A DNA stretch of 64,000 nucleotides from assembly GCF_040629175.1 (NCBI RefSeq), contig NZ_JBEXUX010000035.1, positions 47,741-111,740 on the forward strand, read 5' to 3'. This DNA is from Embleya sp040629175. GTDB lineage: Bacteria; Actinomycetota; Actinomycetes; Streptomycetales; Streptomycetaceae. A program made the position numbers and the translations under genes. This document shows positions 57,704 to 64,000 of this stretch, piece by piece (the first letter of the stretch is position 1; every line of letters begins with the position of its first letter). The notes under the pieces were generated by a model. That model ran no database searches. It was not told where the DNA came from and saw only the letters and a program-made list of their open reading frames with translations.

Positions 57704-58651
57704 GTGAGCGACGTCCGCAACGTGATCATCATCGGATCGGGTCCGACCGGGTACACGGCCGCCGTCTACGCAGCACGCGCGGACCTGAAGCCGCTGGTCT
57801 TCGAAGGCGCCGTCACTGCGGGCGGCGCACTGATGAACACCACCGAGGTCGAGAACTTCCCCGGCTGGCCGGACGGCATCATGGGTCCGGATCTGATGGA
57901 CAACATGCGCAAGCAGGCCGAGCGCTTCGGCGCCGAGCTGATTCCGGACGACGTCGTGGCGGTCGACCTCACCGGCGACGTCAAGACCGTCACGGACGGC
58001 GCGGGCACCGTGCACCAGGCGCACGCGGTGATCCTGGCGACCGGTTCGGCGTACCGCAAGCTCAACCTCCCCAACGAGGACGCGCTGTCCGGCCGGGGCG
58101 TCTCCTGGTGTGCCACCTGCGACGGCTTCTTCTTCCGGGACCAGGACATCGCGGTGGTCGGCGGTGGCGACTCGGCGATCGAGGAAGCCACGTTCCTGTC
58201 CCGCTTCGCCCGCTCGGTGACCGTCATCCACCGTCGGGACGAGCTGCGCGCGAGCAAGGCGATGCAACATCGGGCGTTCGCCGACGAGAAGATCTCGTTC
58301 GCGTGGAACAGCGAGGTCGCCGAGATCGTGGGCGACGGCAAGCTCGCCGGCGTCAAGCTGCGCGACACCGCCACCGGCGAACTGCGCGACCTGGCGGTGA
58401 CCGGCCTGTTCATCGCGGTCGGCCACGACCCGCGCACCGAGTTGCTGCAGGGTCAGATCGAGCTGGACGACGAGGGCTACATCAAGGTCGACGCGCCGAC
58501 CACGCACACCAACCTCACCGGCGTCTTCGCGGCGGGCGACGTCGTCGACCACACCTACCGGCAGGCGATCACCGCCGCCGGCACCGGGTGCGCCGCCGCC
58601 CTCGACGCCGAGCGCTACCTCGCCTCGCTCGCCGACGGCACCGGCGCCTGA
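57704..58651 (+). CDS. trxB: thioredoxin reductase
   Basis: Predicted 315-residue flavoprotein that passes NADPH electrons to thioredoxin. FAD-binding GSGPTGYTAAVYAARA (about 11-26) carries a Thr where many family members have Ala-Gly; the redox pair is Cys136 and Cys139 in WCATCDG; the NADPH motif is VVGGGDSAIEEATFLS; the end has GVFAAGDVVDHTYRQAITAAGTG. GTG 57704 has an AGGAAAGG ribosome site. trxA follows by 52 bases and a sigma-R-type promoter precedes. Confidence 0.97.
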   Translation: MSDVRNVIIIGSGPTGYTAAVYAARADLKPLVFEGAVTAGGALMNTTEVENFPGWPDGIMGPDLMDNMRKQAERFGAELIPDDVVAVDLTGDVKTVTDGAGTVHQAHAVILATGSAYRKLNLPNEDALSGRGVSWCATCDGFFFRDQDIAVVGGGDSAIEEATFLSRFARSVTVIHRRDELRASKAMQHRAFADEKISFAWNSEVAEIVGDGKLAGVKLRDTATGELRDLAVTGLFIAVGHDPRTELLQGQIELDDEGYIKVDAPTTHTNLTGVFAAGDVVDHTYRQAITAAGTGCAAALDAERYLASLADGTGA

Positions 58652-58703
58652 CCCACCCACTCGTCCGTAACGTCCTTCCACCCGAGCACACCGAGGAGCA
58701 ACC

Positions 58704-59030
58704 ATGGCCGGGGCCACCGTCACCGTCACCGACAAGACCTTCGACACCGACGTCCTGATGAGCGACAAGGCAGTGCTCGTCGACTTCTGGGCGGAGTGGT
58801 GCGGCCCGTGCCGCCAGATCGCCCCGGCGCTGGAGCAGATCGCGGACGAGAACGGTGAAACGCTCACCGTCGCGAAGCTGAACATCGACCAGAACCCGGA
58901 GATCACCACCCGCTACGGCGTGCTGTCGATCCCGACCCTGCACGTCTTCAAGGGCGGCGAGATCGTCAAGACGATCGTCGGTGCCAAGCCGAAGGCGGCA
59001 TTGCTGCGCGAGCTCGCCGAGTACGTCTGA
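58704..59030 (+). CDS. trxA: thioredoxin
   Basis: Predicted 108-residue thioredoxin with active site Cys33 and Cys36 in WAEWCGPCRQI, the cis-Pro in GVLSIPTLHVFKGG, and a C-terminal KAALLRELAEYV helix. It reduces disulfides in the cytoplasm and is recycled by TrxB. A GAGGAG ribosome site lies 6-8 bases upstream. It shares the trxB transcript, and a hairpin follows. Confidence 0.97.
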   Translation: MAGATVTVTDKTFDTDVLMSDKAVLVDFWAEWCGPCRQIAPALEQIADENGETLTVAKLNIDQNPEITTRYGVLSIPTLHVFKGGEIVKTIVGAKPKAALLRELAEYV

Positions 59031-59064
59031 GTCGACCCGTTCGACGCGGCGGCCCACGGGCATA

Positions 59065-59100
59065 CGAAGGGCGCTTCCCGGAACCGGGGAGCGCCCTTCG
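59065..59100 (+). terminator. terminator of trxBA
   Basis: Arms 59065-59081 and 59084-59100 pair over 17 bp with one G-U, with a tight 2-base nominal loop that must open to a larger one. It starts 35 bases after trxA. Confidence 0.8.
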
Positions 59101-59259
59101 CGCGTGTCAGGGCGTATCGACGGCCGGCGGGCGACCCACGGCGGCAGATCGTCCGCTCGGGCCGGAATCCGGGCCCCGAGAGCCCCACTCCGGTACGGGA
59201 AGCACCGTATGCGCGCGTACGATCGAGTGTTGCGTCAAAACTCGGGAGGACTTCTTTCC

Positions 59260-60438
59260 ATGACCATGCAGCGGCGGTACCGACGCGGTGACACCGGCCC
59301 CGCAGTGGCCGAGATCAGGTCCAAACTGGTGCTGCTCGGCCTCCTGCCCGCCGGTGCCCATGCCGTCGTCGGCAGCGGCGACGCGAGCGGCCAAGGCGGC
59401 TACGCGGACGCGGTGTTCGACGACTCCGTGGACCTCGCCGTCCGGCATTTCCAGCAGCAGCGCGCGATGACCGTGGACGGCATCGTCGGCCCGGAGACCT
59501 ACCGTCACCTCGACGAGGCACGATGGCGCCTCGGCGACCGCATGCTGTCCTACTCGATCGGTCACCCGACGGTCGGGGACGACGTGGCCACCCTCCAGCA
59601 GCGGCTGCTCGACATGGGCTTCGACTGCGGCCGGGTGGACGGCATCCTGGGCCAGGCCACCGAACGCGCGCTGCGCGAATTCCAGCGCAACTACGGACTC
59701 GGCGCGGACGGCACGTGTGGACCGGCCACGTTCCGAGCCCTCGACCGGCTCGCGCGCACGGTCGTCGGCGGGCAACCGCACGCGATGCGCGAGTCCGAAC
59801 TGCTGCACCGCTCCGGCCCCTCGCTGGCCGGCAAGACCGTGGTGATCGACCCGGGGCACGGCGGCGCGGATCAGGGCGTGGTGGCGCACGGGCTGAGCGA
59901 GGCCGAGGTGGTGTGGGACCTCGCCCGGCGACTGGAGGGCCGACTGTCCGCCCTGGGCGTCCAGGCGTACCTCACCCGCGGCCTGGACTCCGACGGCGTC
60001 GGCGAGGAGGACCGCGCGGCCTTCGCCAACGCCACCGACGCGGACCTGGTGATATCCCTGCACGCGGACCGCAATGCGAGCCCGCGGGCCAGTGGCGTCT
60101 CCAGTTACTACTACGGCAGCGGCAGCGACCGGTACGGGCGACGCTCGCCGACCGGAGAGCACTTCGCGAGCCTGGTACAACGCGAACTCGTGGCCCGCAC
60201 CGGCCTGGTCGACGGCCGGACGCACGGCAAGGCGTGGACACTGCTCCGGCGCACCCGGATGCCCGCCGTGCGCATCGAACTGGGCTACCTCACCAACGCG
60301 GACGACGCGGCCCGACTGGCCGACTCGGAATTCCGCGACCACGCCGCCGAGTCGATCGTGGTGGCCCTCCAGCGGCTCTATCTGCCGCCGGACGAGGACG
60401 TGCCCACCGGCATGTTGCGGCTGCCCGTCTTCACCTGA
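59260..60438 (+). CDS. N-acetylmuramoyl-L-alanine amidase with two peptidoglycan-binding domains
   Basis: Predicted 392-residue protein. Two PG_binding_1 repeats occupy about 5-75 (AVRHFQQQRAMTVDGIVGPET) and 95-160 (ALREFQRNYGLGADGTCGPAT). An Amidase_3 domain follows with VVIDPGHGG (first zinc His), SEAEVVWDLARRLE (zinc Glu), LVISLHADRN (second zinc His) and RIELGYLTN with the catalytic Glu. There is no signal peptide. It corresponds to the CwlM-like protein at this place in actinobacteria, which in mycobacteria acts in the cytoplasm as a regulator of MurA. ATG 59260 has a GGAGGA ribosome site. Confidence 0.9.
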   Translation: MTMQRRYRRGDTGPAVAEIRSKLVLLGLLPAGAHAVVGSGDASGQGGYADAVFDDSVDLAVRHFQQQRAMTVDGIVGPETYRHLDEARWRLGDRMLSYSIGHPTVGDDVATLQQRLLDMGFDCGRVDGILGQATERALREFQRNYGLGADGTCGPATFRALDRLARTVVGGQPHAMRESELLHRSGPSLAGKTVVIDPGHGGADQGVVAHGLSEAEVVWDLARRLEGRLSALGVQAYLTRGLDSDGVGEEDRAAFANATDADLVISLHADRNASPRASGVSSYYYGSGSDRYGRRSPTGEHFASLVQRELVARTGLVDGRTHGKAWTLLRRTRMPAVRIELGYLTNADDAARLADSEFRDHAAESIVVALQRLYLPPDEDVPTGMLRLPVFT

Positions 60439-60670
60439 GCCGACCGGCCCTGGCCCTCGCCCGAGCGAGCACCGACTCGTCGAGCACAACCCGATCCACC
60501 GGCCGGCGTGAGCCCAGCGGCAGCGCATGGACCGGAATCGCGGGCCCACCCGGCGCCCACGGCGCCCGGCCGGGCATCCGGGAACGCGGGGATTCGCCGA
60601 GCAACCCGCCGACGAATCCGCCGACGGCACCCACGCCCAGACCCGCGACGATCCAACGCATCGACCTCAT
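60431..60670 (-). CDS. small membrane-anchored protein overlapping the amidase 3' end
   Basis: Predicted 79-residue protein. MRSMRWIVAGLGVGAVGGFVGGLLG gives a glycine-rich N-terminal membrane segment; the remainder is Pro/Arg-rich and ends ARARARAGRLR. A GGAGGG ribosome site lies 3-8 bases before ATG 60670. Its stop (60431-60433) lies inside the last codons of the convergent amidase gene, an 8-base tail overlap. Two parS sites lie immediately upstream. No function is assigned. Confidence 0.65.
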   Translation of the reverse strand: MRSMRWIVAGLGVGAVGGFVGGLLGESPRSRMPGRAPWAPGGPAIPVHALPLGSRRPVDRVVLDESVLARARARAGRLR

Positions 60671-60690
60671 CGGCCCTCCAGGGGTGCCAC

Positions 60691-60704
60691 GTTTCACGTG
60701 AAAC
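60691..60704. promoter_or_regulatory. parS site
   Basis: Perfect GTTTCACGTGAAAC palindrome in the gap between the small membrane-protein gene and parB. Confidence 0.95.
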
Positions 60705-60742
60705 GTGCGCGCGGAACCCGGCCGCAGCCGAGCCGGCGGCAC

Positions 60743-60756
60743 GTTTCACGTGAAAC
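60743..60756. promoter_or_regulatory. parS site
   Basis: Second perfect GTTTCACGTGAAAC copy, starting 52 bp from the previous one and 65 bases beyond the parB stop. Confidence 0.95.
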
Positions 60757-60820
60757 ACAAGCAAGGAAGGGGCTCGCGGTCAACGACCGCGAGCCCCTTC
60801 CCGGGTGTTTCCCGTGCCGA

Positions 60821-61939
60821 CTACGGCACCAACACCGAGGATTCCGCGCCGTCCACGGACGCCTCGTCCGCCGCCTCCGCGCCCTCGCGCACCGGCCCGG
60901 CCTGGCCGGGCACCTCGGGCTCCGACAACCGCTTGGCGAAGTGGTCGCCCTCACCGGGCGCCATCGACGCCAGGATGCGTTCCAGGTCCTCGATCGACGC
61001 GAACTCGACGACGATCTTGCCCTTCTTCTGTCCGAGGACGACCTTCACCTCGGTCTCGAAGCGGTTCTTGAGTCGGTCCGCGAGCTGGTTCAGCGCGGGC
61101 GCGACGATCCGGCCCGCGCGCGGCTTGTGCGCCTTGGACTTGGCCGGTCCCTCGTTGTTGATCGAGCGGGCGATCTCCTCGACGGTCCGCACCGTCATGC
61201 CCTCGGCGATGATCCGCTTGGCCAGCTTGATCAACTCGTCGGGGCGTTCTTCCAGCGCCAGCAAGGCCCGTGCGTGTCCGGCCAGCAACGTGCCCGCCGC
61301 GACCCTCGAGCGCACCTCCATCGGCAACTTCAACAGCCGCATCGTGTTGGTCAGATGCGGCCGCGAGCGACCGATGCGATCGGCGAGCTCCTCCTGCTTG
61401 CAGTCGAACTCCTCCAGCAACTGCTGGTAGGCCAGAGCCTCTTCCAACGGATTGAGTTCGGAGCGGTGCAGGTTCTCCAGGAGCGCGTCGAGCAGCAGCT
61501 TGTCGTCGTTGGTCACCCGGACGATCGCCGGAATGTGGGTCAGCCCGGCCAGCCGGGAAGCCCGCAACCGCCGCTCGCCCATCACCAGTTCGTAGGTGCC
61601 CTCGTTGGTCGAGCGGACCACGACCGGCTGGAGCACCCCGACTTCCCGAATCGACTGGACCAGCTCGGCCAGCGCCTCCTCGTCGAACACCTCGCGCGGC
61701 TGGCGCGGGTTCGGCACGATCAGGTCGACCAGGAGTTCGGCGTAGAGCGCGGCCGGTGCGGTCGGTTCGGCCTTCGGCGCATCCTGCACCGGGACCGAGG
61801 TCGGCGACAGGGCCGACTCGTCCGTCGCTATCTCCGCCATCTTGCGCAGGGTCGCCGCCGCGGAGGAGGACGGCTTCAACGGTCGGGCCGGGATGAGCGA
61901 TTCGAGGCCCTTGCCCAGTCCTCTGCGTTGTCCGCTCAT
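60821..61939 (-). CDS. parB: chromosome partitioning protein ParB
   Basis: Predicted 372-residue protein. The N-terminus (MSGQRRGLGKGLESLIP) resembles the ParA-stimulating end. The CTP-binding ParB/Srx domain has VDLIVPNPRQPREVFDEEAL and GERRLRASRLAG, with the NPRQPR box and GERR box clear. The helix-turn-helix that binds parS lies around ADRIGRSRPHLTNTMRLLKLP. The C-terminus (LADRLKNRFETEVKVVLGQKKGKIVVEFASIEDLERIL) dimerises. ParB loads at parS near the origin and slides as a clamp. Its ATG overlaps the parA stop. Confidence 0.97.
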   Translation of the reverse strand: MSGQRRGLGKGLESLIPARPLKPSSSAAATLRKMAEIATDESALSPTSVPVQDAPKAEPTAPAALYAELLVDLIVPNPRQPREVFDEEALAELVQSIREVGVLQPVVVRSTNEGTYELVMGERRLRASRLAGLTHIPAIVRVTNDDKLLLDALLENLHRSELNPLEEALAYQQLLEEFDCKQEELADRIGRSRPHLTNTMRLLKLPMEVRSRVAAGTLLAGHARALLALEERPDELIKLAKRIIAEGMTVRTVEEIARSINNEGPAKSKAHKPRAGRIVAPALNQLADRLKNRFETEVKVVLGQKKGKIVVEFASIEDLERILASMAPGEGDHFAKRLSEPEVPGQAGPVREGAEAADEASVDGAESSVLVP

Positions 61940-62985
61940 ACTTCCTCCTTCGCCTTCGCCACACCGCGCAGCGCCATCTCCCGAGCCGCTTCAAGATACG
62001 ACAACGCCCCGGTGGAGCCCGGATCGTAGGTCATCACCGTCTGCCCGTAGCTGGGCGCCTCGGAGATGCGTACCGAGCGCGGGATCGCGGTGGGCAGCAC
62101 CTCGTCCGGGAAGTGGTCACGCACCTCCTGGGCCACCTGGGAGGCCAGCCGGGTGCGCGCGTCGTACATGGTGAGCAGGATGGTCGACACGGCCAGGTTC
62201 GGATTCAGGTGCGCGCGGACCAGTTCCACGTTGCGCAACAGCTGCCCGAGCCCCTCCAGCGCGTAGTACTCGCACTGGATCGGGATGACCACCTCGGCGC
62301 CCGCCACGAGCGCGTTGACCGTCAACAGGCCGAGCGAGGGCGGGCAATCGATCAGGATGTAGTCCAACGGCTGTTCGTAGGACGCGATGGCGCGCTGGAG
62401 CCGGCTCTCCCGGGCGACCAGCGAGACGAGTTCGATCTCGGCACCGGCCAGGTCGATCGTCGCCGGAGCACAGAACAGGCCCTCGACGTCGCGTACCGGC
62501 TGGACGACCTCGGCCAGGTCGCGGCCCTCGACCAGCACCTCGTAGATCGACGGTGTGCCCGCGTGATGGTCCACCCCGAGTGCCGTGGAGGCGTTGCCCT
62601 GCGGGTCGAGGTCTATCACCAACACCCGGGCGCCGTGCATCGCCAACGCCGCCGCGAGGTTCACGGTCGACGTGGTCTTGCCCACGCCACCCTTCTGGTT
62701 CGCGACCACCATGACCCGGGTGCGCTCCGGGCGTGGCAGCCCCTCCGAAGCACGACCCATCGTCTCGACGGCCTGTCGGGCCGCTCGGGCGATGGGCGTG
62801 TCTTCGATACCGGGTGCCTCTGTTTCACGTGAAACGTCGACGACGGCACCCACTCGGGGCGCCGGCATCGAGGCTGTCGGATACTCGGACGGCAACGGTC
62901 CACTCTCCTCTCCTGCCGCGGCGACATGGGAACTCGGGCCGACGGAATGACCACGCACTGCGGCGGCACCCTCAGAGGGTGTCAC
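61936..62985 (-). CDS. parA: chromosome partitioning ATPase ParA
   Basis: Predicted 349-residue protein from GTG 62985; the start is uncertain because the first 80 residues are disordered and poorly conserved. The deviant Walker A is VVANQKGGVGKTTSTVNLA, followed by VLVIDLDPQGNASTALG and ILIDCPPSLGLLTVNAL. ParA forms ATP-dependent assemblies that drive origin segregation during sporulation in streptomycetes. The N-terminal part VDVSRETEAP is encoded across a perfect parS site (62822-62835), so a centromere site lies within coding DNA. Confidence 0.95.
   Translation of the reverse strand: MTPSEGAAAVRGHSVGPSSHVAAAGEESGPLPSEYPTASMPAPRVGAVVDVSRETEAPGIEDTPIARAARQAVETMGRASEGLPRPERTRVMVVANQKGGVGKTTSTVNLAAALAMHGARVLVIDLDPQGNASTALGVDHHAGTPSIYEVLVEGRDLAEVVQPVRDVEGLFCAPATIDLAGAEIELVSLVARESRLQRAIASYEQPLDYILIDCPPSLGLLTVNALVAGAEVVIPIQCEYYALEGLGQLLRNVELVRAHLNPNLAVSTILLTMYDARTRLASQVAQEVRDHFPDEVLPTAIPRSVRISEAPSYGQTVMTYDPGSTGALSYLEAAREMALRGVAKAKEEV
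62822..62835. promoter_or_regulatory. parS site inside parA
   Basis: Perfect GTTTCACGTGAAAC within the N-terminal coding part of parA, encoding VSRET on the minus strand. Confidence 0.95.
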
Positions 62986-63029
62986 GTTCCGGCGCGCCTC
63001 AGGTGAGTAGAAGCGTTTCCACGGAAGGC

Positions 63030-63043
63030 GTTTCACGTGAAAC
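63030..63043. promoter_or_regulatory. parS site upstream of parA
   Basis: Perfect GTTTCACGTGAAAC between parA and rsmG. A weak GTTTCCACGGAAGG look-alike sits just before it at 63015-63028 and is not counted as a site. Confidence 0.95.
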
Positions 63044-63136
63044 ACGATCCCGGGTGCGGCGATGGCGCGACGCGCACGACACACCCCGAGCGGGCAGGAA
63101 CGGCGTTTCAGCCGTCCGGCCCAACCCGGCGACGCA

Positions 63137-63892
63137 CTACTTTCCGGGACGCCGCCTGGTCGCCTTCGCGGCCCGTCGCGCCTTGGCCGCCTTGGACTCC
63201 TTGGCCACCACGGTGCCGATCCGGACCCGGACGACGGTGGTCAGCGGGTCCACGATCCCGGCACCCGCGTGCGCGACCGTCCAGGACACCGCGCCGAGCT
63301 TGCGCAAGTCCGCCTCGGACTCCAGGAGTTCCTCGGCGGCCGAGTCGCCCTTGAGCGCGAGCATCTCGCCGCCGGAGCCGAGCAGCGGCAGACCCCACCC
63401 GGCCAGCTTGGCCAGCGGCGCCACCGCTCGTGCGGTGACCACGTCGGCGGAGGTACGGCCGCGCAGTTCCTCGGCGCGCCCGCGCAGCACCTCGACGTTG
63501 TCGAGGCCGAGTTCCTCGACCACCTCGTCGAGGAACGTGGTGCGCCGCAGCAGCGGCTCGACGAGGGTGATCCGCAGATCCGGCCGCACCAGCGCGAGCG
63601 GAATGCCCGGCAGGCCACCGCCCGAACCGACGTCGTGCACGATCGCGTTCTCCGCGATCAATTCGGCGACCACCCCGCAGTTGAGCAGGTGCCGCTCCCA
63701 GAGCCGGCCGACTTCGCGTGGGCCGACCATGCCCCGGCGTACACCGGGCCCGGCCAGCAGATCGGCATAGCGGATCGCGCGGTCCAGGTTGGCACCGAAG
63801 AGGCGACCTGCCGCCTCCGGCGCCTCGGGCGCGCGCTCGTCCACCGGCGGGTCGGGGGTCGTGTCGTCCTGACGTTTCACGTGGAACATCAT
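63137..63892 (-). CDS. rsmG: 16S rRNA (guanine527-N7)-methyltransferase
   Basis: Predicted 251-residue enzyme. The SAM-binding core has VHDVGSGGGLPGIPLALVRPD and LVEPLLRRTTFLDEVVEELGL; EVGRLWERHLLNCGVV precedes it and ADVVTARAVAPLAKL follows, all RsmG hallmarks. A Lys/Arg-rich tail ends it (AKARRAAKATRRRPGK). It methylates G527 of 16S rRNA; loss confers low-level streptomycin resistance. The first codons (MMFHVKR) lie in a degenerate parS sequence. It is conserved next to parA near oriC. Confidence 0.96.
   Translation of the reverse strand: MMFHVKRQDDTTPDPPVDERAPEAPEAAGRLFGANLDRAIRYADLLAGPGVRRGMVGPREVGRLWERHLLNCGVVAELIAENAIVHDVGSGGGLPGIPLALVRPDLRITLVEPLLRRTTFLDEVVEELGLDNVEVLRGRAEELRGRTSADVVTARAVAPLAKLAGWGLPLLGSGGEMLALKGDSAAEELLESEADLRKLGAVSWTVAHAGAGIVDPLTTVVRVRIGTVVAKESKAAKARRAAKATRRRPGK
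63874..63887. promoter_or_regulatory. degenerate parS-like site over the rsmG start
   Basis: GTTTCACGTGGAAC differs from the perfect parS at one base. It overlaps codons 2-7 of rsmG. Confidence 0.55.
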
Positions 63893-63911
63893 CCCAGGAA
63901 CGGCGCCGGCC

Positions 63912-63928
63912 CCACCCGTGACGGGTGG
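63912..63928. terminator. short hairpin upstream of rsmG
   Basis: CCACCCG (63912-63918) and CGGGTGG (63922-63928) form a 7-bp stem with a 3-base loop. By gene order it could end the jag/yidC transcript that should lie beyond the window. No gene is called in 63893-64000. Confidence 0.45.
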
Positions 63929-64000
63929 CCCGCGCCGGTACGTGGACCTGGCAAAGAAGCCTCTGTCGTTGGCCGCCGCGGCGGCCGCGGCCGAGTCGAT

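Noticed and set aside
63015..63028. GTTTCCACGGAAGG as another parS
   Set aside because: Several mismatches and broken symmetry; only exact and one-mismatch palindromes were kept.
63893..64000. C-terminal end of jag expected by gene order
   Set aside because: No frame shows R3H or KH motifs or a usable stop; the edge is too short to call a gene.

Overview
The window is a GC-rich stretch of an actinomycete chromosome, most like Streptomycetaceae. The evidence is the dense GC-rich coding, frequent GTG starts, ATGA/GTGA stop-start overlaps, a sigma-R-type promoter before trxB, and a gene order (rpsF-ssb-rpsR-rplI near MATE-dnaB; PBP/PadR/ino1/MFS/LppU; cca/Nudix/DUF6049/murJ/pseudokinase/sigM/anti-sigma/trxB/trxA/amidase/parB/parA/rsmG) known from the origin-proximal core of Streptomyces chromosomes. 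The right end, with parAB, rsmG and a cluster of parS sites, should lie just outside dnaA/oriC. The genus itself is an inference; I cannot name a species.

Left part (1-23 kb) is mostly accessory. It holds an NfeD-like/flotillin pair, then a patch of gene debris (AraC-type and methyltransferase remnants, a 38-residue proline/lysine-rich peptide gene, an anti-sigma-like ATPase divergent from an XRE regulator, and a regulator C-terminus fragment). Next come a TTA-containing ABC exporter with its own two-component system, a thiamine block (TPP riboswitch-thiC, small membrane protein, tenA), a cupin, a holin-like membrane protein, a PLP gamma-lyase behind a parS site, a LysR regulator, a Nudix enzyme, a second two-component system, an MMPL transporter, and a MalT-type LuxR regulator whose first codons are out of frame across a C7 run.

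Middle part (23-36 kb) is replication and ribosome core. dnaB carries a 358-residue intein, and a DnaA-box cluster lies upstream of it. MATE, rplI, rpsR, ssb and rpsF follow, but a copper chaperone gene and a tightly overlapping four-gene operon (CapK/PaaK-like adenylating enzyme, small alpha/beta-barrel-like protein, GNAT-like acyltransferase, Acg-type nitroreductase) sit between rplI and MATE, where I would expect no insertion. This operon is the best candidate for an undescribed pathway. FemX and an alanine-racemase-like protein follow.

Right part (37-64 kb) is cell envelope and segregation core: GT87 mannosyltransferase, bifunctional PBP, PadR regulator with a near-perfect palindromic operator, inositol-phosphate synthase, MFS transporter, two LppU-type proteins, CCA-adding enzyme, Nudix, DUF6049 protein, MurJ, a pseudokinase with a sugar-binding-like outer domain, SigM and its anti-sigma factor, thioredoxin system, amidase, small membrane protein, parB, parA and rsmG. 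Strong hairpins close most convergent junctions. I found no tRNA, rRNA, CRISPR array, transposase or phage genes. All coordinates and motifs were read by eye; no database search was possible.
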